Origin: Intrasporangium flavum | GTDB lineage: Bacteria; Actinomycetota; Actinomycetes; Actinomycetales; Dermatophilaceae | Assembly: GCF_001956915.1 (NCBI RefSeq) | Contig: NZ_MLJO01000010.1 | Span: 124,001-188,000, forward strand | DNA: 64,000 nt | Direction of reading: 5' to 3' | In this document: positions 51,490 to 59,555 of the stretch, piece after piece | Numbering within the stretch: the stretch's first letter is position 1 | How the letters are laid out: the number at the start of each line of letters is the position of its first letter | Translations under genes and position numbers: made by a program | The notes under the pieces: model-generated | Seen by the model: the letters and a program-made list of their open reading frames with translations, nothing else | The model's database searches: none | What the model was told of the DNA's origin: nothing

Positions 51490-52653
51490 GTGACCGACCG
51501 ACCCGTCCAGCCGAGCGACGCCACGACGCGCACCGTCGAGCGCAGCGCCGGCGAGCTGTCGACGCTCGCGGCGCGTCGCATGGAGGAGAACCTCGGGTGG
51601 TACCGACGCCTGTCGGCCGAGGAGCGCTCGCAGGTGGGCCTCGTGGCCCAGGCCGGCATCTCGCAGTTCATCGCCTGGTTCCGGTCCGAGGGCCACGCGC
51701 CGTCGGCGATCTCGATCTTCGCCAACGCACCCCAGGAGCTGACGCGGTCGGTCAGCCTGCGCCAGACCCTCGACCTCGTGCGCACCGTCGTCGACGTCGT
51801 CGAGTCGCACGTCGAGAGCCTCGCCGGCCCCGGCGACGAGCAGCTGCTGCGCGAGTCGGTGCTGCGGTTCTCCCGTGACATCGCCTTCGCCGCGGCCGAG
51901 GTCTACGCCGGAGCGGCGGAGGCCCGCGGTGCGTGGGACGCCCGCCTCGAGGCCCTCGTCGTCGACGCCGTGCTCCGCGGCGAGGCGGACGAGTCGATGC
52001 AGTCGCGGGCCACGGCCCTCGGGTGGGGCGAGGTGTCGCACGTGACGTTCGTGGTCGGGACCACCCCGGAGGCACGGGCCAGCACCGTTCCGGCGGTCGA
52101 CGAGCTGCGTCGGGCGGTGCGCAAGGAGGGTGTCGAGGCGCTCGTGCTCGTCCAGCGCACCCGCCTCATCGCCGTCGTCGGCGGCACCCGCGAGCCGCTC
52201 GCCGTCGTCGGCGCGGTGGCCGACCGCTTCGGCCCCGGACCCGTGGTGGTCGGGCCCACCGTGCCACACCTGTTCGCCGCGGGACGCTCGGCGCGCGCTG
52301 CCCTGAGCGGACTCTCCGCCGCGTCGGCGTGGCCCGACGCGCCGCGCGTCGTCGAGTCCGACGCCCTCCTGCCCGAGCGCGCCCTGGCCGGCGACGCGAG
52401 TGCCAGGCGCATCCTCGTCGAGCGCATCCACCGGCCCCTGCGCGGGCCCCAGCAGGCACCGCTGCTCGACACCGCCACCGCCTACCTCGAGAACGGCGGC
52501 AGCCTCGAGGCCACCGCGCGCGCCCTCTTCGTGCACCCCAACACGGTGCGGTACCGCCTCGGGCGGATCGGCGATGCCACCGGCTACGACCTGACGACGC
52601 CTCGCGAGGCGTGGGCGGCCCGGGTCGCGCTCGCGCTCGGCCGACTGGCCTGA
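51490..52653 (+). CDS. fasR: PucR-type regulator of fatty acid synthesis
   Basis: The 387-residue protein ends in a PucR C-terminal helix-turn-helix: LLDTATAYLENGGSLEATAR, then LFVHPNTVRYRLGRI. The middle has a GGDEF-like domain typical of the family, and the N-terminus is a helical ligand domain. In Streptomyces the PucR-like FasR activates the fabD-fabH-acpP-fabF operon and sits immediately before fabD, exactly as here. A palindrome in the gap to fabD is its likely target. Confidence 0.85.
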   Translation: MTDRPVQPSDATTRTVERSAGELSTLAARRMEENLGWYRRLSAEERSQVGLVAQAGISQFIAWFRSEGHAPSAISIFANAPQELTRSVSLRQTLDLVRTVVDVVESHVESLAGPGDEQLLRESVLRFSRDIAFAAAEVYAGAAEARGAWDARLEALVVDAVLRGEADESMQSRATALGWGEVSHVTFVVGTTPEARASTVPAVDELRRAVRKEGVEALVLVQRTRLIAVVGGTREPLAVVGAVADRFGPGPVVVGPTVPHLFAAGRSARAALSGLSAASAWPDAPRVVESDALLPERALAGDASARRILVERIHRPLRGPQQAPLLDTATAYLENGGSLEATARALFVHPNTVRYRLGRIGDATGYDLTTPREAWAARVALALGRLA

Positions 52654-52712
52654 CCCTCGCGCCCCGCGACCGACGCGGCCCAGAGGATTCTCGACCGAAC
52701 GCTCGTTCTCCC

Positions 52713-52729
52713 TTGGAGGTATCCTCCAA
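52713..52729. promoter_or_regulatory. Candidate FasR operator
   Basis: TTGGAGGTATCCTCCAA is a perfect 7-bp dyad with a 3-bp centre, in the 144-base gap between fasR and fabD. It is the only strong palindrome there. An activator site about 70 bases before the fabD start fits the known control of this operon. Confidence 0.6.
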
Positions 52730-52797
52730 ACAATCGCGACCGAGTTGGTGACATTCGGTGGCGAGGTCCTGACCGGTAACCGGGAAGTGTTGGACAC

Positions 52798-53805
52798 GTG
52801 CTAGCGATCGTCTGCCCTGGACAGGGCTCCCAGACCCCCGGCTTCCTCTCCCCGTGGCTCGAGCTGCCGGGTCAGCGCGAGCTGCTCGCCTCGCTCGGCG
52901 AGGCCGCCGGCGTCGACCTCGTCGCCCACGGCACCGAGTCCGACGCCGAGACGATCAAGGACACCGCCGTCGCCCAGCCGCTCATCGTCGGCGCCGGCCT
53001 CACGACCCTGAGCGCCCTGCTCGACGGCGCGACGCTCCCCTCGTCCACGGTCGTGGCCGGCCACTCCGTCGGCGAGTTCACGGCGGCCGCCGCGGCCGGC
53101 GTGCTGGCCCCCACCGAGGCGATGTCGCTCGTCAGCGTCCGCGGCCGTGCGATGGCCGAGGCCAGCGCCGTCACCCCGACCGGCATGGCGGCCGTCCTCG
53201 GCGGCGACCCCGACGAGGTCCTCGCCGCCCTGGAGCGCCACGGCCTGACGCCCGCGAACATGAACGGCGCCGGCCAGGTCGTGGCCGCCGGCACCCTCGA
53301 GCAGGTCGCCGCGCTGGCCGCCCACGCTCCTGCCAAGGCACGCGTCATCCCGCTGCAGGTCGCCGGCGCCTTCCACACCCACCACATGGCCCCCGCCGTC
53401 GAGGCCCTCGCGGCCCGCGCGGCCGAGGTCAGCCCCAGCGACGCGTCCGTGACGCTGCTGTCCAACGCCGACGGCACCGCCGTGGGCTCGGGCACCGATG
53501 CGCTCGCGCGCCTCGTCAGCCAGGTGAGCAACCCGGTGCGCTGGGACCTCTGCATGGAGACGCTCCTGTCCCTCGGCGTCACGGGCCTCGTCGAGCTCGC
53601 GCCCGCCGGCACCCTGGTCGGCCTCGCCAAGCGCGCCATGCGCGGCGTCGAGACCCTCGCCCTCAAGACGCCCGACGACCTCGAGGCCGCGCGCCGGATG
53701 ATCTCCGAGCACGGTGCCGCCGCGTCCACCACCCCGGACGCCACCCCGGACGCCACCCCGGACGCCACCCCCTCGGCCTCCGACGCCCGCCCGTCCGCGT
53801 CCTGA
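52798..53805 (+). CDS. fabD: Malonyl-CoA:ACP transacylase
   Basis: The 335-residue enzyme loads malonyl groups onto acyl carrier protein. VCPGQGSQTPG opens the fold; the nucleophile Ser lies in AGHSVGEFTAA; GAFHTHHM carries the catalytic His; QVSNPVRWDLCMETLL is also conserved. The C-terminus is extended by a low-complexity tail with TPDA repeated three times. It is the first structural gene after the candidate FasR site. There is no obvious ribosome site before the GTG, so the start may be leaderless. Confidence 0.93.
   Translation: MLAIVCPGQGSQTPGFLSPWLELPGQRELLASLGEAAGVDLVAHGTESDAETIKDTAVAQPLIVGAGLTTLSALLDGATLPSSTVVAGHSVGEFTAAAAAGVLAPTEAMSLVSVRGRAMAEASAVTPTGMAAVLGGDPDEVLAALERHGLTPANMNGAGQVVAAGTLEQVAALAAHAPAKARVIPLQVAGAFHTHHMAPAVEALAARAAEVSPSDASVTLLSNADGTAVGSGTDALARLVSQVSNPVRWDLCMETLLSLGVTGLVELAPAGTLVGLAKRAMRGVETLALKTPDDLEAARRMISEHGAAASTTPDATPDATPDATPSASDARPSAS
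53731..53766 (+). repeat. Three 12-bp tandem repeats in fabD
   Basis: ACCCCGGACGCC occurs three times exactly, encoding TPDA units in the C-terminal tail, outside the enzymatic fold. Copy number may vary between strains. Confidence 0.8.
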
Positions 53806-53836
53806 CCCTCACCCCCGCGACCACAGAGAAGGCACC

Positions 53837-54892
53837 GTGACCACCGCACCCGGCACCGCACCGCAGCCCAAGGGCACCGGCACCCTCGTCGACACCGGGG
53901 CCGCCCGCCACTCCCGCATCCTCGGCGTCGGCGCCTACCGCCCCGCGCGCGTCGTCATGAACGCCGAGATCGTCGACAAGATCGACTCGAGCGACGAGTG
54001 GATCCGCGAGCGCTCCGGCATCGTCAGCCGACACTTCGCGGCACCCGACGAGAGCGTCATCGACATGTCGGAGCACGCGGCCCGGCAGGCCCTCGAGCAC
54101 GCCGGCATCGCGCCCGAGCAGATCGGCTTCGTCCTCGTCGCCACCGTGACCCACCCGTACCAGACCCCGGCCTCGGCCCCCGAGCTCGCCGCCCGCCTCG
54201 GGTCCACGGCCCCGGCCCTCGACATCTCGGCCGCCTGCGCCGGCTACTGCTACGGCGTGGCCATGGCCAGCGACATGGTCAAGGGCGGCTCGGCCGACTA
54301 CGTCCTCGTCGTCGGCGTCGAGAAGCTCAGCGACTTCACCGACCCCTACGACCGCGGCAGCGCGTTCATCTTCGGCGACGGCGCGGGCGCCTGCGTCGTC
54401 GGCCCGAGCGACACCCCGGGCATCGGCCCGACGGTGTGGGGCTCCGACGGCACGCAGCGCGACGCCATCACCCAGAAGCAGGCGTGGACCGACCTGCGCG
54501 AGTCGTGGCAGGACGCCCAGGCCGACAAGAACGCCTGGCCCGCGATCGGGATGGCCGGCCAGACGGTGTTCCGGTGGGCGGTCTGGGGCATGGCCCCGGT
54601 GGCCCAGCAGGCCATCGACAAAGCCGGCATCAAGGCCGACGACCTCGACGCCTTCATCCCCCACCAGGCCAACATCCGCATCATCGACGCGATGGTCAAG
54701 CAGCTCAAGCTGCCCGCCGACATCCCGGTGGCGCGCGACATCGTCACGACGGCCAACACCTCGGCCGCCTCCATCCCGATCGCGACGACGCGCATGCTCG
54801 CCGAGAAGGAGATCCCGAGCGGCGGCCTCGCGCTGCAGATCGGGTTCGGCGCCGGCCTCGTCTACGCGGCCCAGGTCGTCGTCCTCCCCTGA
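53837..54892 (+). CDS. fabH: Beta-ketoacyl-ACP synthase III
   Basis: The 351-residue enzyme starts fatty acid chains by condensing acyl-CoA with malonyl-ACP. The Cys-His-Asn triad is visible in DISAACAGYCYG, IPHQANIRIID and TTANTSAASIP. SSDEWIRERSGI and FIFGDGAGACVVG are conserved. The sequence between GSDGTQRDA and WPAIGMAGQ is typical of actinobacterial FabH, which favours branched primers. It follows fabD by 31 bases with GAGAAGG before the GTG. Confidence 0.94.
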   Translation: MTTAPGTAPQPKGTGTLVDTGAARHSRILGVGAYRPARVVMNAEIVDKIDSSDEWIRERSGIVSRHFAAPDESVIDMSEHAARQALEHAGIAPEQIGFVLVATVTHPYQTPASAPELAARLGSTAPALDISAACAGYCYGVAMASDMVKGGSADYVLVVGVEKLSDFTDPYDRGSAFIFGDGAGACVVGPSDTPGIGPTVWGSDGTQRDAITQKQAWTDLRESWQDAQADKNAWPAIGMAGQTVFRWAVWGMAPVAQQAIDKAGIKADDLDAFIPHQANIRIIDAMVKQLKLPADIPVARDIVTTANTSAASIPIATTRMLAEKEIPSGGLALQIGFGAGLVYAAQVVVLP

Positions 54893-54967
54893 CCCAGCTC
54901 CCGCCGGTCCCGACGGGTCATTCGGGCCAACGGAACGACACGGATCCCAACCACAAGGAGCAGACAG

Positions 54968-55216
54968 ATGGCTCAGTCCGAGCAGGAGATCCTCGAGGGT
55001 CTTGCCGAGATCGTCAACGAGGAGACGGGCCTCGACACCGAGTCCGTCGAGATGGACAAGTCCTTCACCGAGGACCTCGACATCGACTCCCTCTCGATGA
55101 TGACGATCGTCGTCAACGCCGAGGAGAAGTTCGGCGTGCGCATCCCGGACAGCGAGGTCAAGAACCTCAAGACCGTCCGCGACGCCGTCACGTACATCTC
55201 GGGCGCCCAGTCCTGA
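54968..55216 (+). CDS. acpP: Acyl carrier protein
   Basis: The 82-residue acidic helical protein carries acyl chains on a phosphopantetheine arm attached to Ser in EDLDIDSLSMMT. KEFGVRIPD-like sequence (EEKFGVRIPDSEV) forms the loop-III region. A good AAGGAG lies 6 bases before the ATG. It sits between fabH and fabF; a hairpin and short tandem repeats separate it from fabF. Confidence 0.95.
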   Translation: MAQSEQEILEGLAEIVNEETGLDTESVEMDKSFTEDLDIDSLSMMTIVVNAEEKFGVRIPDSEVKNLKTVRDAVTYISGAQS

Positions 55217-55275
55217 TGCGGACGGCTGGTGGGTGACCGCCGGCCGACCCGCACGACCCGCTCCCGGGAGCCGCG

Positions 55276-55310
55276 TCGTGGCCGGGCCGACCAGCTCGGC
55301 CCGGCCACGA
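55276..55310 (+). terminator. Hairpin between acpP and fabF
   Basis: TCGTGGCCGGGCCGA pairs perfectly over 15 bp with TCGGCCCGGCCACGA around a 5-base loop, without a T tract. It would leave more acpP than fabF message, in keeping with the high demand for ACP. Confidence 0.7.
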
Positions 55311-55326
55311 CGGCCGGCGTCACCGG

Positions 55327-55370
55327 CAGCACCCGCAGCACCCGCAGCACCCGCCCGACCCGCAGCACCG
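55327..55370 (+). repeat. 9-bp tandem repeats CAGCACCCG
   Basis: Three exact copies are followed by two degenerate ones in the acpP-fabF gap. They lie between the hairpin and the fabF ribosome site. Confidence 0.8.
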
Positions 55371-55421
55371 TCCGGCACCCCTCGCACCATCCGCACACCT
55401 GACTCGACAGGAGCACGTCAC

Positions 55422-56672
55422 ATGACCTCCAATCGCGACCGACGCGTCGTGGTCACCGGTCTCGGCGCCACGACGCCGCTCGGCGGCACGGCCCCCGAGA
55501 CCTGGGAGGCCCTGCTCGCGGGGCGTTCCGGCGCCCGCCCGATGGACTACGACTGGGTCGCCAAGTACGAGCTCCCGGTCACCTTCGCCGCGACCATCGC
55601 GACGCCTCCGGTCGAGGTCCTCGCCAAGGTCGAGACGCGCCGTCTCGACCCGTCGAGCCAGTACGCCCTCATCGCCGCCCGCGAGGCCTGGGCCGACGCC
55701 GGCGCCCCCGAGATCGACCCGGAGCGCCTCGGCGCCGCCATCGGCTCGGGCATCGGCGGCGTCTGGACCCTCCTCGACCAGTGGGACGTGCTCAAGGAGA
55801 AGGGCCCCCGACGCGTCTACCCGCTCGCGGTCCCGATGCTCATGCCCAACGGACCCGCCGCGGCCGTCTCGCTCGACCTCGGCGCGCGCGCCGGGGCGCA
55901 CACGACGGTCAGCGCCTGCGCGTCGGGCGCCGAGAGCATGGGCTACGCCATCGACATGATCCGCACCGGGCGCGCCGACGTCGTCGTCGCCGGCGGCACC
56001 GAGGCCGCCGTGCACGCCCTGCCGATCGCCGGCTTCGCGGCCATGCAGGCCCTCTCGACGCGCAACGACGAGCCCGAGAAGGCCTCGCGCCCCTACGACA
56101 CCGGTCGCGACGGCTTCGTGCTCGGCGAGGGCGCGGCCGTCATCGTGCTCGAGTCCGAGGAGCACGCCCGCGCCCGTGGCGCCCGCATCTACGCCGAGCT
56201 CGCCAGCGTCGGCATGTCCGCCGACGCCCACCACATCACGGCCCCCGAGCCCAACGGCTCGGGTGCGGCACGCGCCATGACGTACGCCGTCGAGCGCGCC
56301 GACCTGTCGCTGTCCGACATCATCCACATCAACGCGCACGCCACGTCGACGCCGGTCGGTGACGTCGCCGAGTACAACGCCATCAAGCGGGCCTTCGGCG
56401 ACCACACCGAGAACCTCTCGGTCACGGCCACGAAGTCGATGACGGGCCACCTGCTCGGTGCCGCCGGGGCGCTCGAGGCCGTCATCACGATCCAGTCGAT
56501 CCACAACCGGCTCGTGCCGGCGACGATCAACCTGGACGACCAGGACCCCGAGATCCCGCTCAACGTCGTCACGGGCGAGGCGCAGAAGCTGCCCGACGGC
56601 GACATCGCGGCGCTGAACAACTCGTTCGGCTTCGGCGGCCACAACGTCGCCCTCGCGATCCGCAGCGTCTGA
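55422..56672 (+). CDS. fabF: Beta-ketoacyl-ACP synthase II
   Basis: The 416-residue elongating synthase condenses acyl-ACP with malonyl-ACP. Its Cys-His-His triad is in VSACASGAESMG, INAHATSTPVGD and KSMTGHLLGAAGA. VVVTGLGATTPLGG opens the thiolase fold and NNSFGFGGHNVAL closes it. The ATG with ACAGGAG upstream is used; an in-frame extension to the left would run through the repeats and is rejected. It ends the operon at a strong terminator. Confidence 0.95.
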   Translation: MTSNRDRRVVVTGLGATTPLGGTAPETWEALLAGRSGARPMDYDWVAKYELPVTFAATIATPPVEVLAKVETRRLDPSSQYALIAAREAWADAGAPEIDPERLGAAIGSGIGGVWTLLDQWDVLKEKGPRRVYPLAVPMLMPNGPAAAVSLDLGARAGAHTTVSACASGAESMGYAIDMIRTGRADVVVAGGTEAAVHALPIAGFAAMQALSTRNDEPEKASRPYDTGRDGFVLGEGAAVIVLESEEHARARGARIYAELASVGMSADAHHITAPEPNGSGAARAMTYAVERADLSLSDIIHINAHATSTPVGDVAEYNAIKRAFGDHTENLSVTATKSMTGHLLGAAGALEAVITIQSIHNRLVPATINLDDQDPEIPLNVVTGEAQKLPDGDIAALNNSFGFGGHNVALAIRSV

Positions 56673-56685
56673 CGCCCTCGCGTGA

Positions 56686-56725
56686 GCACGCGCCCACCCG
56701 GCCGGCAGGTCGGGTGGGCGCGTGC
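56686..56725. terminator. Bidirectional terminator between fabF and rtcB
   Basis: GCACGCGCCCACCCG pairs perfectly with CGGGTGGGCGCGTGC over 15 bp around a 10-base loop, between two converging genes. Confidence 0.8.
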
Positions 56726-56739
56726 CGTGTGCCCCGGCG

Positions 56740-57948
56740 TCAGCCCTTGACGCAGAGCAGCGTCGTCAGCCGGGCGACGACCTCGACGAGCGGGTCCGGG
56801 CCACCGGCCTGGGCCGCGATGACCGCCTCGAGGTCCTTGTACGCGGCGGGGATCTCGTCGATGACCCCGGCGTCCTTGCGGCACTCCACCCCCGCCGTCT
56901 GGGCCCGGAGGTCCTCGACGGTGAACTGCCGCTTGGCCGCGTTCCGCGACATCCGGCGTCCGGCGCCGTGGCTCGCCGAGGCGAACGAGGCGTCGTTGCC
57001 GAGACCGCGCACGACATAGGAGCCCGTGGCCATCGACCCGGGAATGAGCCCGAGGTCGCCGAGCCCCGCCCGGATCGCGCCCTTGCGGGTCACGACGACG
57101 TCGACACCGTCGTACGTCTCCTCCGAGACGTAGTTGTGGTGGCAGCGCACCGGCTCGTCGAACGCGACGTGCGGGAAGTGGCCCCGCACGACCTCGCGGA
57201 TCGTCGTCATCATGACCTCACGGTTGAGCAGCGCGTACTCCTGCGCCCAGTAGAGGTCGTGGAGGTAGGCCGCCATCTCGTCAGTGCCCGCGAGGAACAC
57301 GGCGAGGTCACGGTCGGGCAGCCCGAGGTTGTGCTCGAGCGTCTTGGCCGTGGCGATGTGCCGCTCCGCGAGCTCCTTGCCGATGTTGCGCGAGCCCGAG
57401 TGCAGCATGAGCCACAGGTGCCCGTCGTCGCCCTCGCACACCTCCGCGAAGTGGTTGCCCGATCCGAGCGAACCGCACTGTGCCGCAGCGCGACCCGCCC
57501 GGTCGGCGATCTTCGGCGCCCGCAGGTGGGTGAACCGGCCCATGAGCGAGTCGAACCGCGAGGCGAGCCCGGCGTCGCGCGAGAGCACCGGTGCCGTGCC
57601 GTCGTTGGCGTTCCACCCGACGGGCAGGACGGCCTCGATGGCTGCGCGCAGCGGGCCGAGGTCGTCGGGCAGGTCGGCGGCGGTGAGGTCGGTGCGCACG
57701 CCGGTCATCCCGCAGCCGATGTCGACGCCGACGGCGGCCGGCGACACGGCGTCGCGCATGGCGATGACCGAACCGACGGTCGCGCCCTTGCCGAGGTGCA
57801 CGTCGGGCATGACCCGCAGGCCGTGGACCCAGGGCAGGCGGCTGATGGTGCGCAGCTGCTCGAGGGCGGCGGGCTCGACCTCGGCGGGGTCGGCCCACAT
57901 GAGGGTGGAGGCCTGCGCGCCGGGCAGCGCGACAGGGAAGGTGGTCAT
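56740..57948 (-). CDS. rtcB: RtcB-family RNA ligase
   Basis: The 402-residue protein carries the RtcB signatures: MPDVHLGKGATVGSV, VGVDIGCGMTGVRTDL, GSGNHFAEV, LHSGSRNIGKE, and SHGAGRRMSR with the His that becomes guanylylated. RtcB joins 2',3'-cyclic phosphate or 3'-phosphate ends to 5'-OH ends using GTP and manganese; in bacteria it repairs RNAs cut by toxins or stress nucleases. The ATG follows GAGAGGAT. No archease or RtcA gene is adjacent. The shorter length fits the actinobacterial clade. Confidence 0.9.
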   Translation of the reverse strand: MTTFPVALPGAQASTLMWADPAEVEPAALEQLRTISRLPWVHGLRVMPDVHLGKGATVGSVIAMRDAVSPAAVGVDIGCGMTGVRTDLTAADLPDDLGPLRAAIEAVLPVGWNANDGTAPVLSRDAGLASRFDSLMGRFTHLRAPKIADRAGRAAAQCGSLGSGNHFAEVCEGDDGHLWLMLHSGSRNIGKELAERHIATAKTLEHNLGLPDRDLAVFLAGTDEMAAYLHDLYWAQEYALLNREVMMTTIREVVRGHFPHVAFDEPVRCHHNYVSEETYDGVDVVVTRKGAIRAGLGDLGLIPGSMATGSYVVRGLGNDASFASASHGAGRRMSRNAAKRQFTVEDLRAQTAGVECRKDAGVIDEIPAAYKDLEAVIAAQAGGPDPLVEVVARLTTLLCVKG

Positions 57949-58042
57949 GGTCGTGATCCTCTCTGCTCTCCGGCCCCGGGTCCGGGGCCGGAGAGTCGCG
58001 GTCGTGACGGTGGTGGTTGAGCGTGACGGCGCTCGTGACGGC

Positions 58043-58078
58043 GCCGGGGTGCCGGGGTGCCGGGGTGCCGGGGTGCCG
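58043..58078. repeat. 8-bp tandem repeats GCCGGGGT
   Basis: Four exact copies and a partial fifth lie in the gap between whiB and rtcB. They are unstable-looking simple repeats placed between the whiB stop and the rtcB ribosome site. Confidence 0.8.
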
Positions 58079-58084
58079 GACGCG

Positions 58085-58453
58085 TCAGGCGATGCGGGCG
58101 CGCTGCGCCTCGGGGCGCACGTTGCCCGGCAGCTCGTCGGTGGGCTTGCCCCTCGCGAGCAGCTGCCCGCCCCACACCCCCCACTCCCGGCGCTGCAGCG
58201 CCACTGCGAGGCAGGACTGCGCGAGCGGGCAGGCACGGCAGATCGCACGCGCGGCGTCGGCCTCGGCGGGCGTGGCCGGCCAGAAGAGCTCCGGGTCGTG
58301 CCCGGCGCAGACCGGCTGCGCCGCCCCGACGTCGAAGGGGTGCTCCGACGCCGCGCGGTAGGTCCACGCGTCGGGTCCGGGCGCGGGCGTCCCGGGCCGG
58401 AGCCCGACCTGTCCGAGGGACTGGGGGCGAAGGGTCGTGCGGTTCCTGGTCAT
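58085..58453 (-). CDS. WhiB-family iron-sulfur regulator
   Basis: The 122-residue protein has the four-Cys pattern for a [4Fe-4S] cluster: PVCAGHDPELFWP, then ARAICRACPLAQSCL. The G[VI]WGG-type turn follows in EWGVWGGQLLARG, then a basic tail. WhiB proteins control transcription with the primary sigma factor and respond to redox or nitric oxide. The N-terminal 30 residues before the domain are Pro/Gly-rich. The start overlaps the HNH stop as ATGA. Subfamily not determined. Confidence 0.9.
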   Translation of the reverse strand: MTRNRTTLRPQSLGQVGLRPGTPAPGPDAWTYRAASEHPFDVGAAQPVCAGHDPELFWPATPAEADAARAICRACPLAQSCLAVALQRREWGVWGGQLLARGKPTDELPGNVRPEAQRARIA

Positions 58454-59028
58454 CGGTCGGGCTCCTTCCCGGCGGTGGTGACGGCGGTGGTGACGGTGGT
58501 GGTGACGGACGTGGTGACGCCGGTCCGGCTCGTGGCCCCGGCGGCGGCGCCGCAGATGGCGGTGTCGAGCCCGGCCTGACGCGCGAAGTGCAGCTCGACG
58601 CGGGTGGGCACGTACGGCCGCCAGCGCAGCGGCATCCCGGCCTCCTCCGGCGTCCGGTCGCCCTTGCGGGCGTTGCACGGCTCGCAGGCCGCGACGGCGT
58701 TGGCCCACGACGTCGCCCCGCCGCGGGACCGGGGCTGCACGTGGTCCATCGTCGTGGCGGTGAACCGCCCGCAGTACGCGCACCGGCCACGGTCGCGCAG
58801 CAGCACCCCCTCGCGTGAGTACGTGGCTCGGGTGCGGCTGTAGAGCCACCGCTGCTCGACGTAGCGCACGAGCCGCACGGCGAGCGGCACCTGGTAGGGC
58901 CCGAAGCGCTCGGTGTCGTGCACCGAGACCGGGGTCGCGACGCCGCGCCAGATCATCGCGATCGCGTGCCGGACGGTGACGCGGTGCAGCAGCGTCTCGT
59001 CGGCGTTCCACACCTCGACCTGGGTCAT
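58450..59028 (-). CDS. HNH endonuclease
   Basis: The 192-residue protein has an HNH domain: RDRGRCAYCGRFTATTMDHV, then SRGGATSWANAVAACEPCNA and RKGDRTPEEAG, with two CxxC pairs for zinc. The N-terminal 80 residues are typical of the actinobacterial HNH group found beside whiB and rtcB. The C-terminus carries a Val-Thr-Thr repeat encoded by 12-bp repeats. The start has GGAAGGAG upstream. It may be a domesticated nuclease of unknown role. Confidence 0.85.
   Translation of the reverse strand: MTQVEVWNADETLLHRVTVRHAIAMIWRGVATPVSVHDTERFGPYQVPLAVRLVRYVEQRWLYSRTRATYSREGVLLRDRGRCAYCGRFTATTMDHVQPRSRGGATSWANAVAACEPCNARKGDRTPEEAGMPLRWRPYVPTRVELHFARQAGLDTAICGAAAGATSRTGVTTSVTTTVTTAVTTAGKEPDR
58471..58518 (-). 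repeat. 12-bp tandem repeats in the HNH gene
   Basis: Four units close to GGCGGTGGTGAC (two exact, two diverged) encode repeated VTT residues at the C-terminus, outside the catalytic domain. Confidence 0.8.
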
Positions 59029-59090
59029 GGCGGCCTGCTCCTTCCGTCTCGTGCGCCGGTGCGCGTCGTGGTGCTGGGGACACATGCGAA

Positions 59091-59122
59091 GAGCCGCCTA
59101 CCGGAACATCCGGTGGCGGCTC
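59091..59122 (-). terminator. Terminator-like hairpin
   Basis: GAGCCGCC and CCGG pair with CCGG and GGCGGCTC through one bulged T and a 5-base loop. It lies between the small gene and the HNH gene on the minus strand. Confidence 0.6.
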
Positions 59123-59137
59123 GGTGGGCGGGAGCGG

Positions 59138-59284
59138 TCAGGCTCGTCGCACGTCGGCGAGGACGCGAAGGGGATGCTCGGGGGTGGCCGGTGGGGCGTC
59201 GATGAGTCGCTCGCCCGCGAACGGGTACGACGCGTCGACGCGGCACCCGCGGTGCTTCGCGTTGCAGGTCAGTGCCGTGGCCAT
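59138..59284 (-). CDS. Small hypothetical protein (48 aa)
   Basis: A GGGAGGG site 5 bases before the ATG makes this short frame credible. The product has two Cys (LTCNAKHRGCRV) and a Pro-rich tail. It lies upstream of the hairpin that leads to the HNH-whiB pair. No family recognised. The 186 bases between it and the next terminator hold nothing evident. Confidence 0.5.
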   Translation of the reverse strand: MATALTCNAKHRGCRVDASYPFAGERLIDAPPATPEHPLRVLADVRRA

Positions 59285-59470
59285 GTCCGCCCTCCCCTCG
59301 TCTCGTACTCGCCTGGTGCTCGTGGCAGCCGTCGTGGCGCTCACGTGGGTGCGGCGCCCGGTCGATGATGACAGCCGGCACCCTCCGCGGCCCAGTGGTT
59401 TTCCGTGGCAGGGACGGCTCCGTCGGCTCGGTCGTGCCCGGACTGCGGCGCTGTCGGCGTGACCAGGACG

Positions 59471-59511
59471 CGACGAGGGCCCGGGAGCACGAACCGCCCG
59501 GGCCCTCGTCG
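59471..59511 (-). terminator. Terminator after the DUF3145 gene
   Basis: CGACGAGGGCCCGGG pairs perfectly over 15 bp with CCCGGGCCCTCGTCG around 11 bases, 45 bases past the stop. Confidence 0.75.
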
Positions 59512-59555
59512 TCCCGCCGTCACCACGCTGGAGGCCGTGGCCGGCGAGAGGTGTG

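Noticed and set aside
58471-58518. Repeats that could look like a short CRISPR array
   Set aside because: The 12-bp units are contiguous without spacers and encode Val-Thr repeats in the HNH gene; no cas genes are present.
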